From the NCBI RefSeq assembly GCF_051414115.1, contig NZ_JBLKNZ010000001.1, positions 310,001-374,000 of the forward strand: 64,000 bases of DNA. Reading direction: 5' to 3'. Both the position numbers and the translations under genes were made by a program. This document shows positions 17,836 to 25,974 of this stretch, piece after piece. The DNA is from Halovenus marina. Its GTDB lineage: Archaea > Halobacteriota > Halobacteria > Halobacteriales > Haloarculaceae. Within the stretch, counting starts at the first letter, position 1; the number at the start of each line of letters is the position of its first letter. The notes under the pieces were generated by a model that did no database searches, was not told the origin of the DNA, and worked only from the letters and a program-made list of their open reading frames with translations.

Positions 17836-18645
17836 TCAGACGTTCATGCTATCTGCAGTCATGTTCCAGCGCCGTTCGAGCGCCTTCTGTGCCCAGTAGA
17901 AGGCCGCGTTGACGACGAAGGCGACGAGCACGATGACCACGATGATAGCCATGATTCGTTCGGCGTCGTAGATCCCCATCGCCTGCTGGAGTTGCTGTCC
18001 GAGTCCCGCTCGGGAGACGAACAGTTCTGCGACGATCAGGCTCACGAACATCGAACTGAACGTCAATCGGAGCGCGACGACCAGCTGCACGATGGTCGTC
18101 GGGAACATGATGTACCGGAACATCTGGTAGATGTTGAGATTGAGCGACTTTCCAACCGCGAGGTACGTCTCGTCGACGTTCCGGATCGCACGCATCGTCA
18201 ACAGTGCCATCGGGAAGAAGGCGGTCGCGGCGGCGTAGATGACCTTCGTGTTGAATCCCAGTCCGAGTACGAACAGGAAGACGGGATAGAAGGTCAGCTT
18301 CGGAACCGCGTACATCGAGACGAGCGGGGGCTCTGCCAGATCGTACGCGAACGTCCGCATCCCGACGAACACCCCGAACAGAAGCCCGCTCGACGCGGCA
18401 AGTAGGAATGCGAGTGTTCCGGCCCAGATAGTGTTCCGGGTGTTCGGAACGAGCCAGCCAGCTTCGTATGCCTGGAGGAGTCGGTCCCAGGTCTGCCCCG
18501 GAGTCGGGAACAGGCGGGGCCCGACCTGCATTGCCACGAGTTGCCAGATGATCAGAAGGACGACTGGAACGAGCAGCCGACCGAGGGTGTACTTGTTGAG
18601 GTACAACCGACTCGCCAGCGACCTGGTTCGGACGTTCTGTGTCAT
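17836..18645 (-). CDS. NitT/TauT-type ABC permease B
   Basis: A 269-residue BPD_transp_1 membrane protein with six predicted helices. The coupling loop EAA-like segment is NVDETYLAVGKSLNLNIYQMFRYIMFPTT. It starts with ATG at 18645, overlapping the upstream permease stop by four bases; an in-frame ATG about 38 codons earlier would sit inside that gene. It probably forms a heterodimer with permease A and works with the ATPase at 16855-17649 and the binding protein at 19449-20612. Confidence 0.9.
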   Translation of the reverse strand: MTQNVRTRSLASRLYLNKYTLGRLLVPVVLLIIWQLVAMQVGPRLFPTPGQTWDRLLQAYEAGWLVPNTRNTIWAGTLAFLLAASSGLLFGVFVGMRTFAYDLAEPPLVSMYAVPKLTFYPVFLFVLGLGFNTKVIYAAATAFFPMALLTMRAIRNVDETYLAVGKSLNLNIYQMFRYIMFPTTIVQLVVALRLTFSSMFVSLIVAELFVSRAGLGQQLQQAMGIYDAERIMAIIVVIVLVAFVVNAAFYWAQKALERRWNMTADSMNV

Positions 18646-19409
18646 TGTCTCACGCTCCGGCTGTACAGACGGTTTTCGACGTACATGACAATCGAGTTGA
18701 CGAAGATAGCGAGCAGGATGATGGCGATGATCGCGCCGTACATCTCGGCGGTCTCCCATCGGTCGTAGTGCAGAGAGACGAGATAGCCCAGCCCGGTGTT
18801 TGCGAGGATGAACTCACTGGCGATCACACCGATAAAGGCGTAGATAAATCCCAGCTTCAGACCGGTGAAGATGTACGGAACAGCAGCGGGAAGCTGTACC
18901 CGTGAGATGAACTGAAGGGTTGAGAGATCGAGCGACCGCCCGACGTTAAAGTAGATCTCTGGCACCTTGTCCAGCCCGTTTGCGGTACTGATCACGATGG
19001 CAGTGATGCTCATCGCGAACGCGATCAGGATGATCGGCAACTGACCGAGCCCGAAGTAGACGATGAGCAGCGGATAGAACACGAATATCGGCGTCGCGTA
19101 CAACACGATCAAAAACGGATCGAGTATCCGCCAGAGCGTCTCGTTTTTCCAGAGCAGCCATCCGGTCGGAATGCCGACGACCGTCGCGGCGATAAACGCC
19201 ACAGAGACCCGATACGCGGTATCGAAGAAGTCCGGACGGATATCGCCAGAGCTGACCTGGTCCATCAGCGTCGAGACCATCTCGGTCACCGGCACCAGTT
19301 CGGTCGGCGGGAGCATTCCTGACGTCGCGGCGTATTGAACCGCCGCAAGGAACGCGATCAGGATAGCTGCTCCGACCAGCCGAACTCGGGTTTTGTACTG
19401 AATTTGCAT
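18642..19409 (-). CDS. NitT/TauT-type ABC permease A
   Basis: A 255-residue permease of the same family with about six helices. The EAA-type loop reads VPEIYFNVGRSLDLSTLQFISRVQLPAAVPYIFTGL. It lies 39 bases after the binding protein and overlaps permease B. Most SsuC/TauC transporters use one permease gene; two different ones here indicate a heterodimeric channel, as in ThiXYZ-like or related systems. Confidence 0.9.
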   Translation of the reverse strand: MQIQYKTRVRLVGAAILIAFLAAVQYAATSGMLPPTELVPVTEMVSTLMDQVSSGDIRPDFFDTAYRVSVAFIAATVVGIPTGWLLWKNETLWRILDPFLIVLYATPIFVFYPLLIVYFGLGQLPIILIAFAMSITAIVISTANGLDKVPEIYFNVGRSLDLSTLQFISRVQLPAAVPYIFTGLKLGFIYAFIGVIASEFILANTGLGYLVSLHYDRWETAEMYGAIIAIILLAIFVNSIVMYVENRLYSRSVRQ

Positions 19410-19448
19410 ATGAAAGCAGTAGGATGATGGTGACTTGTCCGTGCGACC

Positions 19449-20612
19449 CTAGAGCGAGCGACCTTCGGGGATGAGTTCAGGTCGGTAGACCTCGCCCATC
19501 GGCGGCTCCTGGTCCTCGTCGATGAGGTCAAGCACGCGCATGAACTCGACGATGGTGTCCTGGTGGTCCTGGGTCAGTTCGAGCCCGTAGAACTCGTCGG
19601 GGTTGACGTCTTCGAGCGCCGCCTGGGTGATCGCCGGGTCTAGGTCGGCCGCGTCGGCCCACATTTCGGCGGTTTCCTCGACGTTCTCGCGGATGAACTG
19701 CACCGCGTCGATCCACGCGTTCAGTAGTCCGCGCCCGAGTTCGGGGTCGTCGTTCATCGCCGGGCCACCCATCAGGAACACGTCCTCGGGGTAGTGTGGG
19801 ACGTATTCGTTAGATTTCCAGACACGCCGGGCCTCCTCGTTTTCGTACATCTGAACGTTCGTCGGCGGCGTGTTCAGACAACAGTCGACAACGCCCTCGT
19901 TCAGCGCGGCGAATGCCTCTCCGAGACCGCCTGCGTAGACAATCTCGACGTCGTCCAGCGAGATGCCGTCTGCTCGCATCACCGAGAGCTTTGCGAGCCC
20001 TTCCGTTCCGCTGGCGGGCGAGGTCACGGCGATCCGTCCGCCAGCGAGGTCCTGAATCTCCTCGATGTCGGAGTCGTACTGCGTGCTGAAGTCGATCTGT
20101 GGGACCGGGTTCGCGTTCGCCGCGATGTACACCGGCGACCCGTTCATGTAGGCGTTGACAGCGCCCGGTGGGCCCAGAACAGCGGCAGAGACTTCACCGG
20201 AGGCGACCACGCGGTGGCCTGCAGAGCCTGCTTGCGGTGCGATGATGTCGCTGACTTCGATCCCGTACTCTTCGTAGTAGCCGTTTCGGCGGGCGACTTC
20301 GAGCGGGAACCCGTGTGGGATGATCGGGTAGTGAACCGACCCGAGTGTTATGTCGGTGTACGTCGGTTCGCTGCCGCCGTCTCCGGATCCGTCACCGCTA
20401 CCGTCACCGGATCCGTCTCCGCTTCCGTCACCGGACCCGTCGCCGGATCCGTCTCCGCTTCCATCGCTGCTCCCGTCGCTGCTTCCGTCGCCGGACCCGT
20501 CACCGCTGTCGTCTCCGTCGTCGTCGCCGCCGCCGAGACAACCAGCGAGTCCGGTCATTCCTACTGCAGCACCGGTACCGATACCTTTCAGGTAATTGCG
20601 TCTTCGAACCAT
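19449..20612 (-). CDS. NitT/TauT-type (NMT1-like) substrate-binding lipoprotein
   Basis: A 387-residue Tat-exported lipoprotein. MVRRRNYLKGIGTGAAVGMTGLAGC gives the twin-arginine region and lipobox, a D/G/S linker follows, then a type 2 periplasmic-binding domain. Family features are GFPLEVARRNGYYEEYGIEV, the GEVSAAVLGPPGAVNAYMNG loop, and GGRIAVTSPASGTEGLA. Proteins of this fold bind taurine, nitrate, pyrimidine precursors, riboflavin-like or aromatic compounds. It is first in an operon with permeases A and B. The DUF1989 gene just upstream on the same strand suggests a nitrogenous ligand (inference). Confidence 0.9.
   Translation of the reverse strand: MVRRRNYLKGIGTGAAVGMTGLAGCLGGGDDDGDDSGDGSGDGSSDGSSDGSGDGSGDGSGDGSGDGSGDGSGDGSGDGGSEPTYTDITLGSVHYPIIPHGFPLEVARRNGYYEEYGIEVSDIIAPQAGSAGHRVVASGEVSAAVLGPPGAVNAYMNGSPVYIAANANPVPQIDFSTQYDSDIEEIQDLAGGRIAVTSPASGTEGLAKLSVMRADGISLDDVEIVYAGGLGEAFAALNEGVVDCCLNTPPTNVQMYENEEARRVWKSNEYVPHYPEDVFLMGGPAMNDDPELGRGLLNAWIDAVQFIRENVEETAEMWADAADLDPAITQAALEDVNPDEFYGLELTQDHQDTIVEFMRVLDLIDEDQEPPMGEVYRPELIPEGRSL
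20379..20510 (-). repeat. Repeated D/G/S-encoding tract in the NMT1-like lipoprotein
   Basis: Read on the minus strand this tract is a run of about 10-12 imperfect 12-base units of the type GGAGACGGATCC/GGTGACGGTAGC. They encode SGDG repeats between the lipobox and the binding domain. It has the same design as the linker at 1538-1699 but a different base sequence. Confidence 0.75.
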
Positions 20613-20829
20613 GGGATGGTCTACCCTAACGGATCGCCCTGACGTGCATAATAGTTCCTTATTGTTCCATCCTGATCGTGTTTGGATACAATTAGATGAT
20701 AGTGGGCGACACACTCTTCTGACAAGCATCACAGCGCATCGTGATAACAACTGTTTAGCAGCTGAAAGATGGTCGAGAGACAGCGGTGGGTCTGTACATG
20801 AGAACCCGCGACTCTCGCGGCCGGAGCGA

Positions 20830-21450
20830 CTATTCCGGCGGGGCTTCGAACTGGACTTCGAGGGATTTCGGCGACGATTCGTTCATCACGGTCGTATCGT
20901 TCGGGCAGGCGGAGATAGCGACGATGAGGTCCGTTTCGGCTTCGAACTCGATGTAGTCGCCGCGCTCGAACTCCGGCGGTCGATACTGGATTTCGTCGTC
21001 CTCGACGACGACGTTCATCCCGATGTTGAACACTTCCGGCACTCGCGTGAGGCCAAGTCCCTGTTCGTTGAGCGCCGCCAGCAGATTGTCGGCGCAGTTC
21101 GGGTGGTCGCTGTCGCCGTCGCGCACCTCGTAGAGGTACGAACTGCACATCCCACCCGCCCACGGGAAGTGATGACCGATCGTATCTGCGGTCACACGCA
21201 GCATCGGTTCCATCCCCGGCGGGCGCGAGTACAGCGTCTCGATCTGATTCATATCGCCTGTCCCCTGGAGTTGGTTGAACAGCACGGACAGATCCGAACT
21301 GTAGGTCAGCGAGTGGTCGTCGGCACCGACGAAGACTGCATCACAGACCTGCGGTCCCTCGTGTGCGACGATCCGGAAGCGCTGGCCAGCGTCGACCCGA
21401 TACGACCTGGCTGACTCTGCGGGAACGACGTCAGTCGTTGCAACGTCCAT
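20830..21450 (-). CDS. DUF1989 (urea carboxylase-associated) family protein A
   Basis: A 206-residue DUF1989 protein. Conserved positions are the N-terminal AGQRFRIVAHEGPQVCDAVF, the central TLYSRPPGMEPMLRV, then HHFPWAGGMCSSYLYE with HPNCADNLL, and NIGMNVVVEDDE before SACPNDTTVMNE. The Cys and His residues look like metal or catalytic ligands. In bacteria, pairs of DUF1989 proteins next to a urea/guanidine carboxylase act as carboxyguanidine deiminase. No carboxylase or allophanate hydrolase is in this window. A second DUF1989 gene lies at 25337-25945; the two flank molybdenum hydroxylase operon 2. Hydrolytic deamination of an amidine- or urea-like group is a reasonable but unproven role. 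Confidence 0.88.
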   Translation of the reverse strand: MDVATTDVVPAESARSYRVDAGQRFRIVAHEGPQVCDAVFVGADDHSLTYSSDLSVLFNQLQGTGDMNQIETLYSRPPGMEPMLRVTADTIGHHFPWAGGMCSSYLYEVRDGDSDHPNCADNLLAALNEQGLGLTRVPEVFNIGMNVVVEDDEIQYRPPEFERGDYIEFEAETDLIVAISACPNDTTVMNESSPKSLEVQFEAPPE

Positions 21451-21471
21451 GTACAGGCGTCGTGCTACACT

Positions 21472-21479
21472 CGCTTAAG
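21472..21479 (-). promoter_or_regulatory. TATA-like box for DUF1989 gene A
   Basis: Minus-strand CTTAAGCG is centred about 25 bases upstream of the ATG at 21450. It suggests that this gene is transcribed separately from the hydroxylase operon upstream. Confidence 0.45.
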
Positions 21480-21492
21480 AATATGCCTCCGA

Positions 21493-22347
21493 TTACCACG
21501 ATTCGAGCGCGTCGGTCAGCGCGTCGGCAGTCAGTCTGCCGACGAGCGTCTCCTTGTACTCGGCGCTGCCCATGTAGTCGTCGTAGGGGGTGACCGTCTC
21601 ACGGGCGCGCTCGGCGGCGCGCTCGACCAGCGCCTCGTCGAGTTCCTCACCGACGAGTTCGTCTGTCACCGCGTCGAGCGGCGTCGGTTTTTCGGGAATG
21701 GAGCCAAGCACCAGTCGGGCGTCGGTGATGGTCACCTCGTCCCGTTCGAGGATCACGGCAAGCGACGCCGTCGCGTAGTCCCCCTTCCGCGGAGCGTGTG
21801 CGCGGTACGTCGAGTACGCGTCCGGCGGTAACAGCGGGATCTCGACCCCAGTGAGCAACTCGTCGGATTCGAGTTCGGTATCGAACAGGCCATAGTAGAA
21901 GTCCGAGGCCGGGACCGTTCGCTCGCCCTCGGTACTCGATAGCTGGAGTGTCACGTCGAGCGCCGACGCCACCACGGGCGGGTCGCCCTGGGGGTCCGCG
22001 TGGGCGATACCGCCTGCGAAGGTTCCTTTGGACCGGATCTGGACGTCGCCGATTGTCCCAAGCGCTTCCGCGAGTACCGGCACGCGCTCGCGAACGAGGT
22101 CGTGGTTCTGGAGCGTCCGGTAGGTGACCATCGCGCCGACTGTCACCGAGTCCGAACCGGCGTCGATCCGGTCGAGCGCGTCGATAGCGGAGATGTCGAC
22201 CACGTATTCGCCGCCGACGAGACGCTGTTTGAGCATCTGCGTGAGGCTCTGCCCGCCCGCGAGCACGACGGCGTTGCCCCCGTGTTCGGCGAGCATCTCG
22301 GTCGCTTCCTCGACCGTCTCGGGTCGGAGGTATTCGATCTGTTGCAT
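21493..22347 (-). CDS. Molybdenum hydroxylase FAD-binding subunit, cluster 2
   Basis: A 284-residue medium subunit. VVLAGGQSLTQMLKQRLVGG near residue 31 is the FAD pyrophosphate loop, and IRSKGTFAGGIAHADPQGDPP near residue 104 is the second glycine loop with the family's A-H-x-D-P. The start overlaps the large-subunit stop by one base. It is the last gene of operon 2 (order small-large-FAD), followed 42 bases later by DUF1989 gene A. Confidence 0.94.
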   Translation of the reverse strand: MQQIEYLRPETVEEATEMLAEHGGNAVVLAGGQSLTQMLKQRLVGGEYVVDISAIDALDRIDAGSDSVTVGAMVTYRTLQNHDLVRERVPVLAEALGTIGDVQIRSKGTFAGGIAHADPQGDPPVVASALDVTLQLSSTEGERTVPASDFYYGLFDTELESDELLTGVEIPLLPPDAYSTYRAHAPRKGDYATASLAVILERDEVTITDARLVLGSIPEKPTPLDAVTDELVGEELDEALVERAAERARETVTPYDDYMGSAEYKETLVGRLTADALTDALESW

Positions 22348-24752
22348 TACTCCTCACCTCGACACAGCGAAAAGATGGTCTCACCGGTCAGCGGGAGCGT
22401 CGTCGCCGGTTCGTCGATGTACTCACCGAGCAGCGCGTCGTTGACGGCGTTGAGAATCGCCGCTGGACTCGGGATTGCGCCGCTCTCGCCGACGCCTTTG
22501 GTTCCCAGCGGCGCGCGCTCGGAGGTGGTGTCGGCCTCGGCGATTTTCGTCAGTATTGGCGTCTCGGCAGCGAGTGGGATCTGATAGTCTTCCATGCTCC
22601 CGTTTACGAGCTGGCCGTTCGGATTGTACTCCAGATCCTCGCCGATTGCCATCCCGATGCCCTGGACGGTGCCGCCCTGAATCTGTCCCTCGACGATCAT
22701 CGGGTTGATCACCTCACCGACGTCGTCGGCGATTGCGTAATCGAGAATCTCTAGATCGCCGGTTTCGGCGTCGACCTCGACGACCGCCGCGTGGACGTTC
22801 GTCGGATAGTTGACGGCGATGTCGGAGCGACCGTGCTCGTCGAGCGGGCCGGGTGCGGGGTTGTCGAACGATTCTGTCACCTGCACCGCGCCAGCGGTCA
22901 TCCCATCGGGGAGTTTCGTCCCATTGTAGTGGGCGTCGTAGGCCAGATCTGGGATCGAGAGTGATCGAGAGGGATCGTCGGGGTCGAACACTGCTCCGCC
23001 CTCGACGACGAGCGTCGACGGGTCGGCGTCGAGCTGGAAGCCAGCGATGCGCCGGAGTTTGTCTCTGACCGTGCGCGCGGCCTCGTAGGCCGCGCTGCCG
23101 GAGATTGCGATGCCCCGACTGCCCCACGAGCCGAGACCGAACGGCGTCGTCTCCGAATCGGCGAAGTCCAGATCGATCGACGTGTGGTCGATGCCGAGTT
23201 CGTCCGCGACGATCTGAGCGAGCGCGGTTTCGATCCCGGTGCCCATCGGACACTGGTCGTTTGCCACCGCGACCGACCCGTCCTCTTCCATCCGGATCGT
23301 CACCGAACTGTTGTCGGAGGTGTAGGCCGGTCGCTGAGCGCTGCTGACGTGCATCGCGCCAGCGACGCCCAGGCCCCGGACGACGCCGTCGTCGGTGTCT
23401 GTGTCGAGCAGTTCCCAGTCGATGTCCTCCTCGACGAGGTCGAAGCATTCGAGGATGCCACAGGAGTCGAGGTGAAAGCCGATCGGATGGTCCGTCGGGC
23501 ATTCCTCGTTCGATGGGAGGTTTCGCCGCCGGAGTTCCCACGGGTCGAAGCCGAGTTCCGCGGCGGCCTTATCGAGCAGTGCCTCCCGTGCAGTCGCGGC
23601 CTGGGTCAGCCCGAAGCCCCGATACGCGCCCGATGGCACCGTGTTCGTGAACACACACTGCCCGCCGATGTCGATGTTCTCGATCCAGTACGGCGGCGCG
23701 ATGAAGTTACACGACACCCACATCCCGGGCTTTGTCAGCCCTGCGTAGGCACCGGCCTCCGCTGTAATCTCGTCACGGATCGCACGAAAGGTGCCGTCTT
23801 CGTCCAGCGCGAGCGCCATCTCGTGGATCTGCGGCTGGCGGGCGCGTGTCGCCTGAAACTCTTCGGTGCGACCGAGCACGACCTTGACTGGCCGTTCGTT
23901 TCGGATCGCAAGCAGGGCCGCGACTACCTCGTTTTCGTGTAGCTCCAGTTTGTGCCCGAAGCCACCGCCCATGTTCTCGGGTTGCTGGACACGAACCTTG
24001 TTCATCGGCATTCCGAGCACGTTCGCGAGGTCGGTGCGAACCTGGTGTGCCTCCTGCGTGCAGGTGTACAGCGTGAGTTTCTCGTCTGCCGGGTCGTACT
24101 CGGCGACGGCCCCGTGGGTCTCCATCGGCACTGCGGAGGGGCGTGAGGTCTTCATCGTCATCTCGACGACGTGGTCTGCCGACGCGAATGCCTCGTCGAC
24201 GTCACCGACGTCGATGTTGAAGTTCCCCCAGATGTTGCCGTCGACGTCCGGGTCGTCCTGCAGTTCGTCGTGGACGAACTCCTCGGGCGAGTCGGCGTCG
24301 AGGGCCGTCTCCGCGTCGAGGACGTTCGGCAGTGCGTCGTAGGTGACGTCGATGGCTTCGAGGGCGTCCCCGGCCCGGTAGTGACTCTCCGCGGCGACGG
24401 CGACGATGCCCTCGCCCGTGTGTCGCACCTTCTCGTCGGCCAGCGGCGGGTGGTCCGAGGTCATCCCCGACCGGCGTTTGCCGTACCGGTCGGCCATCTC
24501 GTTTGCCTCCTCGCCGGTCAGTACGTCTACGACGCCGTCCATCTCGCGGGCCTCGCTGACGTCGACATCTTCGAGGCGAGCGTGTGCGCGACTGCTCCGG
24601 AAGATGCGGGCGTGGAGCATGTCCGGCAGTTCGATGTCGTCGACGTACTCGCTGCGGCCGCTGAGGATGCGGCCGTCTTCGAGTCGCTCGACCGACCGGC
24701 CCTTGAGCTGTTCCCCCTCTCGTTCGGGGCGGAGTTCCTCTTCGGCCGCCAT
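22347..24752 (-). CDS. Molybdenum hydroxylase large (molybdopterin) subunit, cluster 2
   Basis: An 801-residue catalytic subunit of a xanthine dehydrogenase-superfamily enzyme. Conserved features are present: GRSEYVDDIELPDMLHARIFRS, GGGFGHK, SGAYRGFGLTQA, MGTGIETALAQIVADELG, and GTKGVGESG, which retains the catalytic Glu. It therefore looks fully active, unlike the cluster 1 subunit. The AYRGFG loop resembles xanthine/aldehyde/aromatic hydroxylases more than CO dehydrogenase. It overlaps the genes on both sides by one base. The substrate may be a purine, pyrimidine or other N-heterocycle, judging from the DUF1989 neighbours (inference). Confidence 0.93.
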   Translation of the reverse strand: MAAEEELRPEREGEQLKGRSVERLEDGRILSGRSEYVDDIELPDMLHARIFRSSRAHARLEDVDVSEAREMDGVVDVLTGEEANEMADRYGKRRSGMTSDHPPLADEKVRHTGEGIVAVAAESHYRAGDALEAIDVTYDALPNVLDAETALDADSPEEFVHDELQDDPDVDGNIWGNFNIDVGDVDEAFASADHVVEMTMKTSRPSAVPMETHGAVAEYDPADEKLTLYTCTQEAHQVRTDLANVLGMPMNKVRVQQPENMGGGFGHKLELHENEVVAALLAIRNERPVKVVLGRTEEFQATRARQPQIHEMALALDEDGTFRAIRDEITAEAGAYAGLTKPGMWVSCNFIAPPYWIENIDIGGQCVFTNTVPSGAYRGFGLTQAATAREALLDKAAAELGFDPWELRRRNLPSNEECPTDHPIGFHLDSCGILECFDLVEEDIDWELLDTDTDDGVVRGLGVAGAMHVSSAQRPAYTSDNSSVTIRMEEDGSVAVANDQCPMGTGIETALAQIVADELGIDHTSIDLDFADSETTPFGLGSWGSRGIAISGSAAYEAARTVRDKLRRIAGFQLDADPSTLVVEGGAVFDPDDPSRSLSIPDLAYDAHYNGTKLPDGMTAGAVQVTESFDNPAPGPLDEHGRSDIAVNYPTNVHAAVVEVDAETGDLEILDYAIADDVGEVINPMIVEGQIQGGTVQGIGMAIGEDLEYNPNGQLVNGSMEDYQIPLAAETPILTKIAEADTTSERAPLGTKGVGESGAIPSPAAILNAVNDALLGEYIDEPATTLPLTGETIFSLCRGEE

Positions 24753-25237
24753 TAGTCACCCTCCGAGGTTCGGATCGCGGCGTCTTCGACGGCCTGGAAG
24801 ATGCGGGTGTAGCCCGTACAGCGACAGATGTTCCCCTGCAGGGCCTCGCGAATCTCGCGCTCGTCGGGGTCTGGGTTCTCCGCGAGCAACGCCTTCGCCG
24901 ACAGCAGAAAGCCCGACGTACAGAAGCCACACTGGAGTGCGTGGTTCCGCGAGAACGCATCCTTGATCGCTTCCCCGAGTTCGTCGTCCATCCCGTCAAT
25001 AGTTTCGACGTCGCTGCCCTGCGCCTGCCCGGCGAGGACGCTACACGATTTCACCGGGTCGCCGTCGAGCAACACCGTACAGGCACCGCACTTGCCCGTG
25101 TCACAGCCGCGTTTGACGCTCGTATAGTCCAGCTCCCGTCGGAGCAGGTCGGAGAGAAGATATCGCGACGGGACGGTCGCTTCCTCGTCCTGTCCGTTCA
25201 CTGTTAGTTGAAGATCGAGACCGCTCTGACCCTGCAT
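24752..25237 (-). CDS. Molybdenum hydroxylase small [2Fe-2S] subunit, cluster 2
   Basis: A 161-residue iron-sulfur subunit. GCDTGKCGACTVLLDG with KSC binds the ferredoxin-type cluster, and CGFCTSGF with CRCTGYTRI binds the second; all eight cysteines are present. The ATG at 25237 is chosen because a TATA-like box lies 28 bases upstream, while an in-frame ATG 51 bases earlier lies beyond that box. It is first in the operon and overlaps the large subunit by one base. Confidence 0.94.
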   Translation of the reverse strand: MQGQSGLDLQLTVNGQDEEATVPSRYLLSDLLRRELDYTSVKRGCDTGKCGACTVLLDGDPVKSCSVLAGQAQGSDVETIDGMDDELGEAIKDAFSRNHALQCGFCTSGFLLSAKALLAENPDPDEREIREALQGNICRCTGYTRIFQAVEDAAIRTSEGD

Positions 25238-25260
25238 AGCCCCACTACCGGCTGACGTAA

Positions 25261-25269
25261 TCTTAAGTC
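25261..25269 (-). promoter_or_regulatory. TATA-like box of molybdenum hydroxylase operon 2
   Basis: Minus-strand ACTTAAGA is centred about 28 bases before the ATG at 25237, in the 99-base gap after DUF1989 gene B. Confidence 0.5.
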
Positions 25270-25336
25270 TTCGGTGGGGTTTCGTCACCCGTCTGTCTCG
25301 ATGGTGACCGTCGAACGGGCTGTCCAGTCGGTGCTG

Positions 25337-25945
25337 TCAGTCGGGGAACGAAATGCGAAGCGGTTTCGGCTCGAACTCGTTGACGACGGAGGTGTCGTTG
25401 GGGCACGCGGAGATGGCGACAAAGAGGTCTTCGAGGGCCTCGAATTCGATGGACGCGCCAGCGTCGAACGCCGGGGATCTGTAGACGAGTTCGTCGTCTT
25501 CGATGTCGACGTTCATCCCGATGTTGAACACGTCCGGCACGGTTCGGAGGTCGTAGCCGTGCGCTCGGAGTTCGGCAAGCAGCGTGTCCGCACAGTTTGG
25601 GTGGTCCGGGTCGTCGACAGCGAGGTTGTACAGGAGCGAACAGCACATCCCGCCAGCCCACGGGAAGTGTCGCCCCATCTGGTCGTCGGTGATCGTCAGC
25701 AGGGGGCGCATGTCCGGCGGCCGCGAGTACAGCGTCTCGATAGCCCACAGGTCGCCGGTTCCTTCGATCTGATTGACGATGACGCTCATATCCGACGCGT
25801 AGGATATCTGCGGGTCGTTTTCGAGGAAAAACACCGCATCGGCGACCTGCGGTCCCTCGTCGGCGTGGATGCGAAATCGCTCACCGGCTCGAACGGTAAA
25901 TGACTCCGCAGACTCCGCCTCGATCTGGATATCTTCGCGTGTCAT
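25337..25945 (-). CDS. DUF1989 (urea carboxylase-associated) family protein B
   Basis: A 202-residue paralogue of the protein at 20830-21450. It keeps the same landmarks: AGERFRIHADEGPQVADAVF, TLYSRPPDMRPLLTI, RHFPWAGGMCCSLLYN with HPNCADTLL, NIGMNVDIEDDE and SACPNDTSVVNE. It differs at the first Cys of copy A (VADAVF for VCDAVF). Bacterial DUF1989 proteins function as unlike pairs, so A and B may form one heteromeric enzyme. It lies 29 bases downstream of a CaiB-type CoA-transferase gene on the same strand and is probably co-transcribed with it. Confidence 0.88.
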   Translation of the reverse strand: MTREDIQIEAESAESFTVRAGERFRIHADEGPQVADAVFFLENDPQISYASDMSVIVNQIEGTGDLWAIETLYSRPPDMRPLLTITDDQMGRHFPWAGGMCCSLLYNLAVDDPDHPNCADTLLAELRAHGYDLRTVPDVFNIGMNVDIEDDELVYRSPAFDAGASIEFEALEDLFVAISACPNDTSVVNEFEPKPLRISFPD

Positions 25946-25974
25946 GGATCAGTCGATCCGGAATGTCCGCCCAG

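Noticed and set aside
20613..20829. Guanidine-type riboswitch before the NMT1-like operon
   Set aside because: I looked because of the DUF1989 neighbours, but saw no conserved ACGR-type loops or paired stems; only a TATA-like patch is visible.
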